Notes under the pieces: model-generated
Databases searched by the model: none
What the model was told of the DNA's origin: nothing
The model's input: the letters and a program-made list of their open reading frames with translations, nothing else
Shown: in pieces, positions 16,957 through 25,654 of the stretch
Position numbering within the stretch: the first letter of the stretch is position 1
Layout of the letters: every line of letters starts with the position of its first letter
Made by a program: the position numbers and the translations under genes
Source of the DNA: Variovorax sp. Sphag1AA
Lineage (GTDB): Bacteria > Pseudomonadota > Gammaproteobacteria > Burkholderiales > Burkholderiaceae_C
Assembly (NCBI RefSeq): GCF_014192575.1
Contig: NZ_JACHYC010000004.1
Coordinates: 1 to 64,000, forward strand
Direction: 5' to 3'
DNA: 64,000 nt

Positions 16957-16990
16957 CGGGGGTTAGCAGGCACTTACCGGCTAACCCCCG
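16957..16990 (-). terminator. Intrinsic terminator after tRNA-Pro
   Basis: A perfect 10-base stem, CGGGGGTTAG (16957-16966) with CTAACCCCCG (16981-16990), and a 14-base loop. On the minus strand it follows the tRNA CCA by seven bases and is followed by TTTCATTTT. Confidence 0.8.
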
Positions 16991-16997
16991 TCATTAT

Positions 16998-17074
16998 TGG
17001 TCGGTGTGAAAGGATTCGAACCTTCGACCCCTTGCACCCCATGCAAGTGCGCTACCAGGCTGCGCCACACACCG
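16998..17074 (-). tRNA. tRNA-Pro (GGG anticodon)
   Basis: A 77-base tRNA with encoded CCA. The acceptor stem CGGTGTG pairs with CACACCG. The D arm is GCGC-AGCCTGGTA-GCGC and the anticodon arm CTTGC-ATGGGGT-GCAAG gives anticodon GGG. The T arm is GAAGG-TTCGAAT-CCTTT. It closely resembles E. coli proL. It is the last gene of the thrS-to-merR transcription block. Its 3' end faces the island-like region at 10-16.9 kb, a common integration target for tyrosine recombinases. Confidence 0.95.
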
Positions 17075-17100
17075 AAGCCTCAGATTATAGCCGCCCGAAT

Positions 17101-17565
17101 TCAGTGACTCGGAGTCAACAGCGCACGAATTTCGTTGAGCTCGCGTCGAAGATGAAGCAGCTGCGACACGTCCACCGTACGAGATGGCTGCGGCTGCGCG
17201 TCCTTGTCGTCCTGCATGGCGGCGTCGAATTCCTCCTGGTCGATCTCGACCGCTTCCATTCCTTCGAGGGGGACATCGTTGCCGGCCTTGCGTCGCTCGC
17301 GCTCGGACTGGACCAACTCCTGCAACTTGTTCCGGGCACCACTGATGGTGAATCCCTGGTCATACAGCAGATCGCGGATGCGGCGGATCATCAGCACCTC
17401 GTGGTGCTGGTAGTAGCGGCGGTTGCCGCGCCGCTTCATCGGTCGCAGTTGCGTGAACTCCTGCTCCCAGTAGCGCAACACATGCGGCTTGACGCCGCAC
17501 AGCTCCCCGACCTCACCGATCGTGAAGTAGCGTTTGACGGGAATCGGCGGGAGGGCTTTCTCCAT
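17101..17565 (-). CDS. MerR-family transcriptional regulator
   Basis: A 154-residue protein with an N-terminal MerR winged helix (KRYFTIGEVGELCGVKPHVL, RYWEQEF, NRRYYQHHEVLMIRRIRDLL) and a charged C-terminal helix. No metal-binding cysteine pair like that of MerR or ZntR is visible, so the ligand is unknown. It lies 66 bp downstream of ihfA. In Burkholderiales this gene is the usual last protein gene of the pheST-ihfA operon, ahead of tRNA-Pro. Confidence 0.9.
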   Translation of the reverse strand: MEKALPPIPVKRYFTIGEVGELCGVKPHVLRYWEQEFTQLRPMKRRGNRRYYQHHEVLMIRRIRDLLYDQGFTISGARNKLQELVQSERERRKAGNDVPLEGMEAVEIDQEEFDAAMQDDKDAQPQPSRTVDVSQLLHLRRELNEIRALLTPSH

Positions 17566-17631
17566 TGAAATCAGGGCGGTGCGAGCGAAACCTCAGAGAT
17601 TACTCCACCTCCGAGTGCCCAAACAAGAAAC

Positions 17632-18003
17632 TTACTCCGCGCCGAGGCTCCATTCGACTTCTTGCGGCGCTTCCTCGGAGATGCTTCCGTGGATTTGTTC
17701 CTTGAGCTTGGCGCTCGCATGGAAAGTCGCTACGCGACGCTCGCCGATGGGGATTGCTTCTCCTGTACGCGGATTGCGCCCCGGGCGAGGCGCCTTCACG
17801 CGAATCTGGAAGTTGCCGAAGCCCGAAATCTTGACGTCCGTGCCTTCGATCAGGCTGCTGGCGATCAAATCGAAAAAGGCCTCGACCATGTCCTTGGACT
17901 CGCGCTTGTTCAGGCCGATCTGCTCGAACAGCAGATCCGCCAGGTGCGCCTTGGTCAATGCCGGCGTTTCGAGGGCTTCGAGCGTGAATTCCATGGCGTT
18001 CAT
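17632..18003 (-). CDS. ihfA: Integration host factor, alpha subunit
   Basis: A 123-residue IHF-alpha, a heterodimeric DNA-bending protein. Core motifs are TKAHLADLLFEQIGLNKRES, VKISGFGNFQIR and the DNA-intercalating beta arm RPGRNPRTGEAIPI. It carries 20-odd extra residues at both ends compared with E. coli (99 residues). ATG 18003 overlaps the pheT stop (ATGA), giving translational coupling; MEFTLEALETP (17994) is an alternative start. It acts in recombination, transcription and nucleoid organisation. Confidence 0.95.
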   Translation of the reverse strand: MNAMEFTLEALETPALTKAHLADLLFEQIGLNKRESKDMVEAFFDLIASSLIEGTDVKISGFGNFQIRVKAPRPGRNPRTGEAIPIGERRVATFHASAKLKEQIHGSISEEAPQEVEWSLGAE

Positions 18004-20438
18004 ACCCGCAGACGCGCGCCGAGCCTGGCGCCGAGTTGAGCAACGATCGCATGCACTGCCGCCTCGACCTGCTCGTCTGTAAGCGTCGCCGCATCGCTGT
18101 TGAAACTGAGCCGCACGGCCATGCTCTTTTCGCCCGGAGCCAGGCCGCCCGCCGCAGCGACGCTGCCATCACGAGCAACGACCGGACGGTAGATATCGAA
18201 GAGCGACAGTTCGCGCAGCAGACTGCCGTCCGCGACTTCGCGGATCGCACTCATCAGCGCATCGTGGGTGACCGATTCCGCGACGACGACGGCGATGTCG
18301 CGCTCCACAGCCTGGTGCTTTGCCACCGGCTGCGCGACAGGCACGGGCCGCGCGACGACAGCATCCAGATCGAGCTCGAACAGCACCGGCGCATGGGCAA
18401 AGTCCCACTTCTGGCGCCAGCGTGGATGCAATTCGCCGACGACGCCGATCTCATGTCCGTCCACGAGGACGCGGGCTGCGCGGCCCGGGTGCAAGGCCGG
18501 ATGCTCGACGGGCGCGAAAGTCGCGACACACGGCGCGAGCAGCGCCTCGAGATCGCCCTTCACGTCGAAGAAATCGGTGCGGCGTCCCTTGCCCTCCCAG
18601 CGCGCCTCTTCGCCATCGCCCCAGGCGAGGCCCGCGACACGCATCGGCTGGTGAATGCCCTGGACGGTGCTGTCGGTCGTCTTGACCTTGTCGTCGCGCA
18701 GGAAGACACGGCCGATCTCGAACACGCGGGCACGTGCGGCCCTGCGGTCGACGTTGAACTTGAGAACCTGCAGCAGCGAGCCCATCAGCGAAGAGCGCAT
18801 CACGCTCATCTGGCTCGCGATCGGATTCAGCAGCTTGATGGGGTTGGCGTTGCCGGCGAGCTCGTGCTCCCAGTGCTCCTCCACGAAGCTGAAGTTGATC
18901 GTTTCCTGATAGCCCAAGGACGCGAGCGCTTGACGAACCGATGAGCGGCTCCGGCGCGCTTCAGGCCGGATGCGCGCAGTGATCGGCGCCAGCGGCGGAG
19001 TCGTGGGCAGGTTGTTGTAGCCCACGAGCCGGGCGACCTCTTCGATCAGGTCTTCCTCGATCACCAGATCGAACCGATGCGGCGGCGGCGTGATCACCAA
19101 CGTGCCGTTACCCTCCTCGACCGGCAGCGCAAGGCGGCGCAGTGCGTCGGCGCATTGAGCCTGCGTCAGAGGCATGCCGATGACGCGCGCTGCGCGCTCG
19201 ACACGCAAGGTGACTGGCTTGGCCTCCGGCAGGCGCAGCGTCTGGTCGTCGATCGGACCCGCCTCACCACCGCAGATCTCGACGACCAGTTGCGTGATCC
19301 GCTCGATGATCGCCACGGTACGACTCGGATCGACCCCGCGCTCAAAACGGTGGCCCGCGTCCGTCGAGAAGTTGAAGCGCCGCGAACGGCCTTGCACACT
19401 CTCCGGCCACCAGAAAGCGGCCTCGATGTAGATGTTGCGTGTGTCGTCGGAGACTGCCGTCGCGTCGCCGCCCATGATGCCGGCGAGCGATTCGACCTCG
19501 CGGTCATCGGCAATGACACCGACCTTTTCATCGACGGTGACCGTATTGCCATTCAACAGCTTGAGCTGTTCGCCAGGCTTGCCCCAGCGCACGACGAGGC
19601 CGCCGTGGATCTTGTCGAAGTCGAAGATGTGCGAGGGCTGGCCGTACTCGAACATCACGTAGTTCGAGATGTCCACGAGCGGCGAGACACTGCGTTGCCC
19701 ACAGCGTGCCAGCCGATCGATCATCCACGCCGGGGTTGCGACCTTGGTATCGACGCCGCTGACGACACGGCCGGAGAAACGGCCGCACAGTTCGGGCGCT
19801 TCGACCTTGACCGGCAGCTTTGCCGACGCGGTCGTCGCCACCGGAGTGATCGCGGGGGTCTTGAGCGGTGCGCCGGTCAGCGCGGCGAGTTCGCGCGCGA
19901 TGCCGTAGACGCTCAGGCCATGCGCCAGGTTGGGCGTCAGTTTGAGCGTGAGCAGCGCATCGTCGAGCTTCAGCACCTCGCGAATATCGGCGCCGATGGG
20001 CGCATCGGCGGCGAGTTCGAGCAGACCGCCGTGGTCGTCGCTCAGCTTGAGTTCACGCGCCGAGCACAGCATGCCCTGGCTCTCGACGCCGCGGAGCTTG
20101 CCCAGCTTGATCGAGAACGGCTTGCCATCTTCGCCCGGAGGCAATTCGGCGCCCACAAGCGCCAACGGCACCTTGATCCCAGCGCGCGCATTCGGTGCAC
20201 CGCACACGATGTTGAGCAAAGCGCCCTGCCCCGCGTCCACCTGGCACACGCGCAGGCGATCGGCATTGGGGTGCTGGGCAGCCTCCTTGATCTCGCCGAC
20301 CACGACCTTCGAGAAGGGCGGCGCCACCGGCCGGCGCTCCTCGACTTCGAAGCCGCCCATCGTGAGCGTTTCGGCCAGTTCGGCACTGCTGAGCGGCGGG
20401 TTGCAGAACTCGCGCAACCAGGACTCGGGAAATTGCAT
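18000..20438 (-). CDS. pheT: Phenylalanine-tRNA ligase, beta subunit
   Basis: An 812-residue beta subunit of the (alpha-beta)2 phenylalanyl-tRNA synthetase. The order is N-terminal tRNA-binding (EMAP-like) domain (VVGEIKEAAQHPNADRLRVC, residues 45-150), B3/B4 editing domain, B5 domain, the catalytic-like core (NFSTDAGHRFERGVDPSRTV) and a C-terminal ferredoxin-fold anticodon-binding domain (KHQAVERDIAVVVAESVTHD). Length is as expected. It starts 19 bp after pheS, and its stop overlaps ihfA. Confidence 0.97.
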   Translation of the reverse strand: MQFPESWLREFCNPPLSSAELAETLTMGGFEVEERRPVAPPFSKVVVGEIKEAAQHPNADRLRVCQVDAGQGALLNIVCGAPNARAGIKVPLALVGAELPPGEDGKPFSIKLGKLRGVESQGMLCSARELKLSDDHGGLLELAADAPIGADIREVLKLDDALLTLKLTPNLAHGLSVYGIARELAALTGAPLKTPAITPVATTASAKLPVKVEAPELCGRFSGRVVSGVDTKVATPAWMIDRLARCGQRSVSPLVDISNYVMFEYGQPSHIFDFDKIHGGLVVRWGKPGEQLKLLNGNTVTVDEKVGVIADDREVESLAGIMGGDATAVSDDTRNIYIEAAFWWPESVQGRSRRFNFSTDAGHRFERGVDPSRTVAIIERITQLVVEICGGEAGPIDDQTLRLPEAKPVTLRVERAARVIGMPLTQAQCADALRRLALPVEEGNGTLVITPPPHRFDLVIEEDLIEEVARLVGYNNLPTTPPLAPITARIRPEARRSRSSVRQALASLGYQETINFSFVEEHWEHELAGNANPIKLLNPIASQMSVMRSSLMGSLLQVLKFNVDRRAARARVFEIGRVFLRDDKVKTTDSTVQGIHQPMRVAGLAWGDGEEARWEGKGRRTDFFDVKGDLEALLAPCVATFAPVEHPALHPGRAARVLVDGHEIGVVGELHPRWRQKWDFAHAPVLFELDLDAVVARPVPVAQPVAKHQAVERDIAVVVAESVTHDALMSAIREVADGSLLRELSLFDIYRPVVARDGSVAAAGGLAPGEKSMAVRLSFNSDAATLTDEQVEAAVHAIVAQLGARLGARLRV

Positions 20439-20457
20439 CTCGTCGATCTCGTTCTGT

Positions 20458-21534
20458 TTACTGGAATTGGCTCAGGAAGCGAAGGTCGCCATCGAAGAAG
20501 AGGCGAAGGTCGTTGACCCCATAGCGCAGCATCGTGAGCCGGTCTGGCCCCATGCCGAAGGCGAAGCCGATATAGCGCTCCGGATCGAGGCCCATGTTGC
20601 GCACGACGTTCGGATGCACCTGGCCCGAACCGGCGACTTCGAGCCAGCGACCAGCCAGCGGGCCGCTTTGGAACTGGATGTCGATCTCGGCGCTCGGCTC
20701 GGTGAAAGGGAAGAAGCTCGGGCGAAAGCGCAGGATCAGGTCGTCGCTTTCGAAGAAAGTGCGGCAGAAGTCGGTGAAGACGACCTTCAGGTCCTTGAAG
20801 CTCACGTTCTCGCCGAGCCAGAGGCCTTCGCACTGGTGGAACATCGGCGAATGCGTCGCATCGCTGTCGACGCGGTAGGTGCGCCCCGGTGCGATCACGC
20901 GGATCTCAGGCGCCTTGACGGTACCCGTAGCGTCGCTCGCTGCAGCTTCGAACTGTGCGGCGTACCTCTTGATGTGCTGATGCGCATACCGAACCTGCAT
21001 CGGGCTGGTATGCGGACGCAAGTTGTAGGGGATGCCATCCTCGCCGTTGATGTCCACGTAGAAGGTGTCCTGCATCGACCGCGCGGGATGGTTCGGCGGG
21101 TTGTTGAGCGACGTGAAGCTGTGCCAGTCGCTCTCGATCTCAGGGCCGTCGGCGACGTCGAAGCCCATGCTGGAGAAGATGGCTTCGATACGCTCCATGG
21201 TGCGGCTCACCGGGTGAAGACCACCCGTGACGCGGCGCCGACCCGGCAGCGTGACGTCGAGTGCCTCGGCGCGGAGCTGCACAGCCAGTTCCTCATCGGC
21301 GAGTTGCTGGCGACGCTCGGTGAGCGCTGCCTCGATGCCCTGTTTGGCGACATTGATCGCAGCACCGCGGGTCTTCTTCTCGTCGACGCTCAGGGCAGCC
21401 ATGCCCTTCATCAACTCGGTGACGCGGCCCGATTTGCCGAGAAACTGCGCCTTGGCATTTTCGAGTTCGGCGGGCGCCTTCGCGTCAGCAAAGGCGGCGC
21501 GTGCGGTTTCGACCAGGGAGTCCAACTCGTTCAT
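20458..21534 (-). CDS. pheS: Phenylalanine-tRNA ligase, alpha subunit
   Basis: A 358-residue catalytic subunit that charges tRNA-Phe. An N-terminal coiled coil (residues 1-85) is followed by the class II core: motif 1 region [20 protein letters not shown], motif 2 [20 protein letters not shown], and motif 3 near [20 protein letters not shown]. The length is slightly above E. coli (327). A terminator-like hairpin lies in the 131-bp gap after rplT. Confidence 0.97.
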   Translation of the reverse strand: MNELDSLVETARAAFADAKAPAELENAKAQFLGKSGRVTELMKGMAALSVDEKKTRGAAINVAKQGIEAALTERRQQLADEELAVQLRAEALDVTLPGRRRVTGGLHPVSRTMERIEAIFSSMGFDVADGPEIESDWHSFTSLNNPPNHPARSMQDTFYVDINGEDGIPYNLRPHTSPMQVRYAHQHIKRYAAQFEAAASDATGTVKAPEIRVIAPGRTYRVDSDATHSPMFHQCEGLWLGENVSFKDLKVVFTDFCRTFFESDDLILRFRPSFFPFTEPSAEIDIQFQSGPLAGRWLEVAGSGQVHPNVVRNMGLDPERYIGFAFGMGPDRLTMLRYGVNDLRLFFDGDLRFLSQFQ

Positions 21535-21580
21535 GGGGGAATACTTCGACGTAAAAAGAAAAGCGCGCTGGAGAACGATG

Positions 21581-21616
21581 AAAAAAGGGCTGGTGCCCTT
21601 TCAAGCGCCAGCCCTT
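21581..21616 (-). terminator. Terminator/attenuator between rplT and pheS
   Basis: On the minus strand AAGGGCTGG (21616-21608) pairs with CCAGCCCTT (21593-21585), followed by a run of T. It lies 50 bases after the rplT stop and about 50 bases before the pheS start. It probably reduces transcription from the ribosomal-protein genes into pheST. I see no Phe-rich leader peptide like E. coli pheM in the gap. Confidence 0.7.
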
Positions 21617-21665
21617 GTGCCGTGGGCGCAGGGAGCCGTCACGAGACGGCAACCTGCTTGCGGAA

Positions 21666-22025
21666 TCAAGCAGCCAGCTTGGCCTTGACCTGCTCCACGA
21701 TGCCGGCAAAAGCGGCCTTGTCGTGCACGGCGATATCGGCGAGGACCTTGCGGTCGATCTCGATACCGGCCTTGCGGATGCCGTTGGCGAACTGGCTGTA
21801 GGTCAGGCCCAGTTCACGGGAAGCGGCATTGATACGCGCAATCCACAGTTGGCGGAACACGCGCTTCTTGTTGCGGCGGTCGCGATATGCATATTGGCCA
21901 GCCTTCATCACCGCCTGCTTGGCGATGCGGAAGACATTGCCGCGGCGACCACGGAAACCCTTGGCGAGTGCGAGAACCTTCTTGTGGCGGGCGCGAGCCG
22001 TTACACCACGTTTGACGCGAGGCAT
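21666..22025 (-). CDS. rplT: 50S ribosomal protein L20
   Basis: A 119-residue L20 with the typical basic N-terminus ([20 protein letters not shown]) and C-terminal domain ([20 protein letters not shown]). It binds 23S rRNA early in assembly. In E. coli it also represses rpmI-rplT translation by binding the leader mRNA. It lies 24 bp after rpmI. Confidence 0.97.
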   Translation of the reverse strand: MPRVKRGVTARARHKKVLALAKGFRGRRGNVFRIAKQAVMKAGQYAYRDRRNKKRVFRQLWIARINAASRELGLTYSQFANGIRKAGIEIDRKVLADIAVHDKAAFAGIVEQVKAKLAA

Positions 22026-22049
22026 GTGTGTACTCCTTGTTCGTCTGGA

Positions 22050-22253
22050 TTAAATGCCGCTACCGGGCAACATCGCGGCCATCGAAACCATGTTGGTCTC
22101 GTGCACTGCCGTTGCACCACGCAGGTGACGCTTGTTCTTGGTGGTCTTCTTCGTCAGGATGTGACGCTTGAAGGCTTGACCGCGCTTGACGGTGCCACCG
22201 GGACGAACGCGGAAACGCTTTTTCGCGCTGCTCTTGGTCTTCATTTTGGGCAT
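22050..22253 (-). CDS. rpmI: 50S ribosomal protein L35
   Basis: A 67-residue L35 ([36 protein letters not shown]). The start follows AAAGGAGC. It is cotranscribed with infC and rplT, a near-universal bacterial order. Confidence 0.97.
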   Translation of the reverse strand: MPKMKTKSSAKKRFRVRPGGTVKRGQAFKRHILTKKTTKNKRHLRGATAVHETNMVSMAAMLPGSGI

Positions 22254-22339
22254 GTGAATGCTCCTTTAGTTTGTGCTCGTGAGGCGCCGCGGATACTCCA
22301 CGGACTTGTTGGCCCCGAGACACTTCTTCATCCCACCCT

Positions 22340-22361
22340 GCCTGTACCGAAGTACCGACAG
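22340..22361 (-). promoter_or_regulatory. UUCG-loop hairpin in the infC-rpmI gap
   Basis: On the minus strand CTGTCGGTAC-TTCG-GTACAGGCAG forms an imperfect hairpin capped by a stable UUCG tetraloop, about 90 bases before rpmI. Its position matches where L20-leader structures occur in other bacteria, but I cannot show that it mimics the rRNA site. Confidence 0.35.
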
Positions 22362-22398
22362 TGGCGAAATCCCTTCAATAACCTCTACCCGACGAGCC

Positions 22399-23001
22399 TT
22401 AGGCCGCGGCGGGGGCAGCCGAGGGCTCTGCTGCAGGCTTTGCCGCTCCGCCAGCCTTCCTGCGGCCCGGCGCGATCATCATGATCATCTGCCGACCCTC
22501 GAGCTTCGGGAACTGCTCCACGATGATCGAGTCGCCGAGTTCATCGCGGATGCGCTGCAACAGCGCCAAGCCGAGTTCCTGGTGCGTGATCTCGCGACCG
22601 CGGAAACGGAGCGTGATCTTGCACTTGTCGCCATCGTCAAGAAAGCGCCGGATGTTGCGCATCTTGATGTTGTAGTCACCGTCGTCTGTACCAGGCCGGA
22701 ACTTGACTTCCTTGACTTCAATGACCTTCTGCTTCGACTTCGCTTCGGCCGCCTTCTTCTGCTCGTGGTACTTGAACTTACCGTACTCGATCAGCCGGCA
22801 GACCGGCGGGTTGGCCGCAGCCACGACCTCCACCAGATCCACGTCCTGCTCGCCGGCCAAGCGCAGTGCCTCGGCAAGGCTCACGACTCCCAATTGCTCG
22901 TTGTCCGGCCCGATGAGGCGGACTTCCGGGGCCATGATTTCCCGGTTCAGGCGGTGTTGGCGTTCCTCGCGGTGGCGGCGGTCGCGAAATGCAGTAGCGA
23001 T
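22399..23001 (-). CDS. infC: Translation initiation factor IF-3 (ATC start)
   Basis: A 200-residue IF-3, which prevents premature subunit joining and proofreads the start codon. N-terminal domain [20 protein letters not shown], linker [21 protein letters not shown]-terminal domain [20 protein letters not shown]. No ATG fits. The reading frame most plausibly begins at ATC 23001 (I-A-T-A-F-R-D-R-R), seven bases after AAGGA. Rare AUU/AUC starts on infC let IF-3 repress its own translation, well known in E. coli (AUU). An upstream in-frame TTG at 23016 is less likely. Confidence 0.95.
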   Translation of the reverse strand: MATAFRDRRHREERQHRLNREIMAPEVRLIGPDNEQLGVVSLAEALRLAGEQDVDLVEVVAAANPPVCRLIEYGKFKYHEQKKAAEAKSKQKVIEVKEVKFRPGTDDGDYNIKMRNIRRFLDDGDKCKITLRFRGREITHQELGLALLQRIRDELGDSIIVEQFPKLEGRQMIMMIAPGRRKAGGAAKPAAEPSAAPAAA

Positions 23002-23106
23002 GGTCAGATCCTTCAAACAATTTGCTACAAAACCGTAGCGGGTACCGAAGCGTTCGCGCTCACAAGCCGGGTTGATCGAAAAATCGGCCCTTGAATTTGT
23101 TCAAAT

Positions 23107-25014
23107 TCAAAGCTTGTGCTGGATGTCGTGAGCGATCTTTTGGGAGAACGCCTCGACCGACATGGCACCGAGATCAAGATTGCCTCGGGCGCGCACTGCG
23201 ACGGCTCCAGCTTCCTTCTCCTTGTCGCCCACGACGAGGATGTAGGGAAGCTTTTGCAACGAATGCTTCCGTATTTTATACGTAATCTTTTCGTTGTGCA
23301 GATCGAGCAAAACTCTAAGCCCTTGATTTTGCAGCGTTTTCGCAACTTGAGATGCGTAGTCGGCCTGACCTTCACTGATATTGAGCACCGCGACCTGCAC
23401 AGGAGCGAGCCAAGACGGCATTGCGCCCGCGTGGTGCTCGATCAGCATGCCGATGAACCGCTCGAGGCTGCCCACGATCGCGCGGTGCAGCATGACCGGG
23501 TGCGAGCGCCCGCTCGTCTCGTTCACGAACTCGCCGCCGAGGCGTTCAGCCGTGTTGAAGTCGACCTGCATCGTGCCGCACTGCCACTGGCGGCCAATGG
23601 CGTCCTTGAGCGTGTACTCGATCTTGGGGCCATAGAACGCCCCATCTCCAGGGGCAATCACGAACTCAACGCCGGAGCGACGCAGCGCCTCCATCACGGC
23701 ATGCTCGGCCTTGTCCCATAGCTCGTCGGAACCGACCCTGTTATCGGGCCGCGTCGCGACCTTGTAGAGGATGTCCGTGAAGCCGAAGTCCGCATAGACC
23801 TTCTGGAGTTGCGCCGTGTACGCCACGCATTCCTCGAGGATCTGGTCTTCCGTGCAGAAGATGTGGCCGTCGTCCTGCGTGAATCCGCGCACGCGCATGA
23901 TGCCGTGCAGCGCCCCGCTCGGCTCGTTGCGATGGCACTGTCCGAACTCGCCGTAGCGCAGCGGCAGGTCCCGATAGCTACGCAGATCGGACTTGAAGAT
24001 CAACACGTGGCCAGGACAGTTCATCGGCTTGAGCGCGTAGTCGCGTTTCTCCGATTCCGTCACGAACATGTTTTCGCGGTAGTTCTGCCAGTGCCCCGTC
24101 TTCTCCCACAAGCTCTTGTCGAGGATCTGCGGGCCCTTGACCTCCTGGTACCCCGTGTCCTTGTAAACCTGCCGCATGTACTGTTCGACCTGCTGCCACA
24201 CGGCCCAGCCTTTGGGATGCCAGAACACGACGCCAGGCGCGACTTCGTCAATGTGGAACAGGTCGAGTTCCTTGCCGAGCCGGCGGTGATCGCGCTTCTC
24301 GGCTTCTTCGATTCGCTTGATGTAGTCGTCGAGCTGCTTCTTGTCGGCCCAGGCCGTGCCGTAGATGCGTTGCAATTGCTCGTTCTTCGCATCGCCGCGC
24401 CAGTACGCGCCCGCCAGCTTCGTCAGCTTGAAGACCTTGAGGAACCGCGTATTCGGCACGTGCGGGCCGCGGCACATGTCGACGTACTCTTGGTGGTAGT
24501 AAAGGCCCATCGCCTTCTCGTCGGGCATGTCTTCGACGAGACGCAGCTTGTAATCTTCGCCGCGCGTTTTGAAGACCGAGATGACTTCGTCACGCGGCGT
24601 CATCTTCTTGATGACGTCGTAGTCCTGCGCGATCAGTTCGCGCATTCGCTTCTCGATCGCCTCCATGTCCTCGGGCGTGAAGGGGCGCTCGTAGGCGATG
24701 TCGTAGTAGAAGCCTTCCTCGATCACAGGGCCGATCACCATCTTTGCCGTCGGATAGAGCTGCTTCACTGCATGGCCGACGAGGTGGGCCGTCGAGTGGC
24801 GAATGATCTCGAGCCCCTCTTCATCCTTCGGCGTGATGATCTGCAGCTTGGCGTCGCGATCGATCACGTCGCTGGCGTCGACCAGCCGGCCGTCGACCTT
24901 GCCTGCGACGGTCATCTTCGCGAGGCCGGGGCCGATGGACTTGGCAACGTCGGCCACGGAAACCGGGCCGGGAAACTCACGGCGGGAGTTGTCGGGAAGC
25001 GTGATCTGAATCAT
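23107..25014 (-). CDS. thrS: Threonine-tRNA ligase
   Basis: A 635-residue class II synthetase of normal length. Domains: TGS (residues 1-62), editing domain with [10 protein letters not shown] and [11 protein letters not shown] (about 75-225), catalytic core ([60 protein letters not shown]), and anticodon-binding domain from about residue 535 ([20 protein letters not shown]). It charges tRNA-Thr and hydrolyses Ser-tRNA-Thr. It heads the operon, and its leader carries a Thr-containing mini-ORF and a terminator. Confidence 0.98.
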   Translation of the reverse strand: MIQITLPDNSRREFPGPVSVADVAKSIGPGLAKMTVAGKVDGRLVDASDVIDRDAKLQIITPKDEEGLEIIRHSTAHLVGHAVKQLYPTAKMVIGPVIEEGFYYDIAYERPFTPEDMEAIEKRMRELIAQDYDVIKKMTPRDEVISVFKTRGEDYKLRLVEDMPDEKAMGLYYHQEYVDMCRGPHVPNTRFLKVFKLTKLAGAYWRGDAKNEQLQRIYGTAWADKKQLDDYIKRIEEAEKRDHRRLGKELDLFHIDEVAPGVVFWHPKGWAVWQQVEQYMRQVYKDTGYQEVKGPQILDKSLWEKTGHWQNYRENMFVTESEKRDYALKPMNCPGHVLIFKSDLRSYRDLPLRYGEFGQCHRNEPSGALHGIMRVRGFTQDDGHIFCTEDQILEECVAYTAQLQKVYADFGFTDILYKVATRPDNRVGSDELWDKAEHAVMEALRRSGVEFVIAPGDGAFYGPKIEYTLKDAIGRQWQCGTMQVDFNTAERLGGEFVNETSGRSHPVMLHRAIVGSLERFIGMLIEHHAGAMPSWLAPVQVAVLNISEGQADYASQVAKTLQNQGLRVLLDLHNEKITYKIRKHSLQKLPYILVVGDKEKEAGAVAVRARGNLDLGAMSVEAFSQKIAHDIQHKL

Positions 25015-25037
25015 TGAAAAACCTCGGGCGAGAAAAC

Positions 25038-25066
25038 AAAAAAGCGCGGTACTCGACCGCGCTTTG
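25038..25066 (-). terminator. Intrinsic terminator/attenuator in the thrS leader
   Basis: On the minus strand AAAGCGCGGT-CGAG-TACCGCGCTTTTTTG is a nearly perfect 10-base stem with a T-run, ending about 25 bases before the thrS ATG. A terminator between a promoter and its gene implies conditional read-through. Confidence 0.75.
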
Positions 25067-25101
25067 CTTGGGTTGATGCACCGGAATCCGGCATGCGCGG
25101 C

Positions 25102-25164
25102 CTACCGGCCTTCTCCTTCGGGGAAAAGACCGCTGAATGCGTGCGGCGTAGTTCGCGGTGTCAT
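25102..25164 (-). CDS. Putative thrS leader peptide
   Basis: A 20-codon ORF, MTPRTTPHAF then SGLFPEGEGR, ending in TAG. Three of the first six residues are Thr (ACA, ACT, ACG codons). It starts about 42 bases after the TAGAAT promoter box and ends about 36 bases before the terminator stem. Its only Shine-Dalgarno-like sequence, AAAGG, lies rather far upstream of the ATG. I infer that ribosome stalling at Thr codons could prevent terminator formation. The Thr content could also be chance in so short an ORF. Confidence 0.4.
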   Translation of the reverse strand: MTPRTTPHAFSGLFPEGEGR

Positions 25165-25212
25165 AACCAAGGTGCCTTTCTCGCTCTTGTTGCTGCTGAG
25201 ATGGAACGCGCG

Positions 25213-25218
25213 ATTCTA
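25213..25218 (-). promoter_or_regulatory. thrS: thrS promoter -10 box
   Basis: TAGAAT on the minus strand directly after the upstream ABM gene; no good -35 hexamer is visible. The same TAGAAT appears in other promoters of this window (32817, 41470). It implies a leader of about 190 bases. Confidence 0.5.
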
Positions 25219-25230
25219 TCCGCGAGTGGC

Positions 25231-25542
25231 TCAGGATGCCGGCGCTGCGTTCTTGAGGCCCAGGACGTCGATCGATTCGATCGTCGGCGGCTTGGCAAAC
25301 AGGTCGGGCGCCTTGGCCATGAGCGCCTTCGCGATCTGGCCGTTCAGATGTGCCTGGCGGCCGTCTTCAGTCTCGAAGGCATCGAAAACGCCGAAGGTGC
25401 TCGGCGAGAGGCGCAAGGCGAACCAGATGGGCGTGGTTTTCTCGTCGCGCGACATCGCAAGGCCAGCTTCGAGGAATTGCTGGACTTCGGCTTCCTTGCC
25501 CGGCTTGGCCTCAAGGCGGGCGAACAGTGCGTACTTGATCAT
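25231..25542 (-). CDS. ABM-domain (antibiotic biosynthesis monooxygenase-like) protein
   Basis: A 103-residue dimeric alpha/beta ferredoxin-like ABM protein (MIKYALFARLEAKPGKEAEV ... LRLSPSTFGVFDAFETEDGR). Members include small cofactor-free monooxygenases and putative quinol oxidases; the substrate is unknown. It is divergent from the GlxA regulator, with 112 bp between them, and may be its target. Confidence 0.9.
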   Translation of the reverse strand: MIKYALFARLEAKPGKEAEVQQFLEAGLAMSRDEKTTPIWFALRLSPSTFGVFDAFETEDGRQAHLNGQIAKALMAKAPDLFAKPPTIESIDVLGLKNAAPAS

Positions 25543-25654
25543 GCTTTCTCCTTTGGATGCGGTTGCGCGGAAGTGCGACGACCGTGATGAACTCTAGGCC
25601 GCCCCCTGCAATCGTCCTATTGGCATTTTTGACGTCTTTGCTATCGTTATTGCC

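Noticed and set aside
19077-20516. A 479-codon open frame opposite pheT
   Set aside because: Antisense shadow of a conserved synthetase gene.
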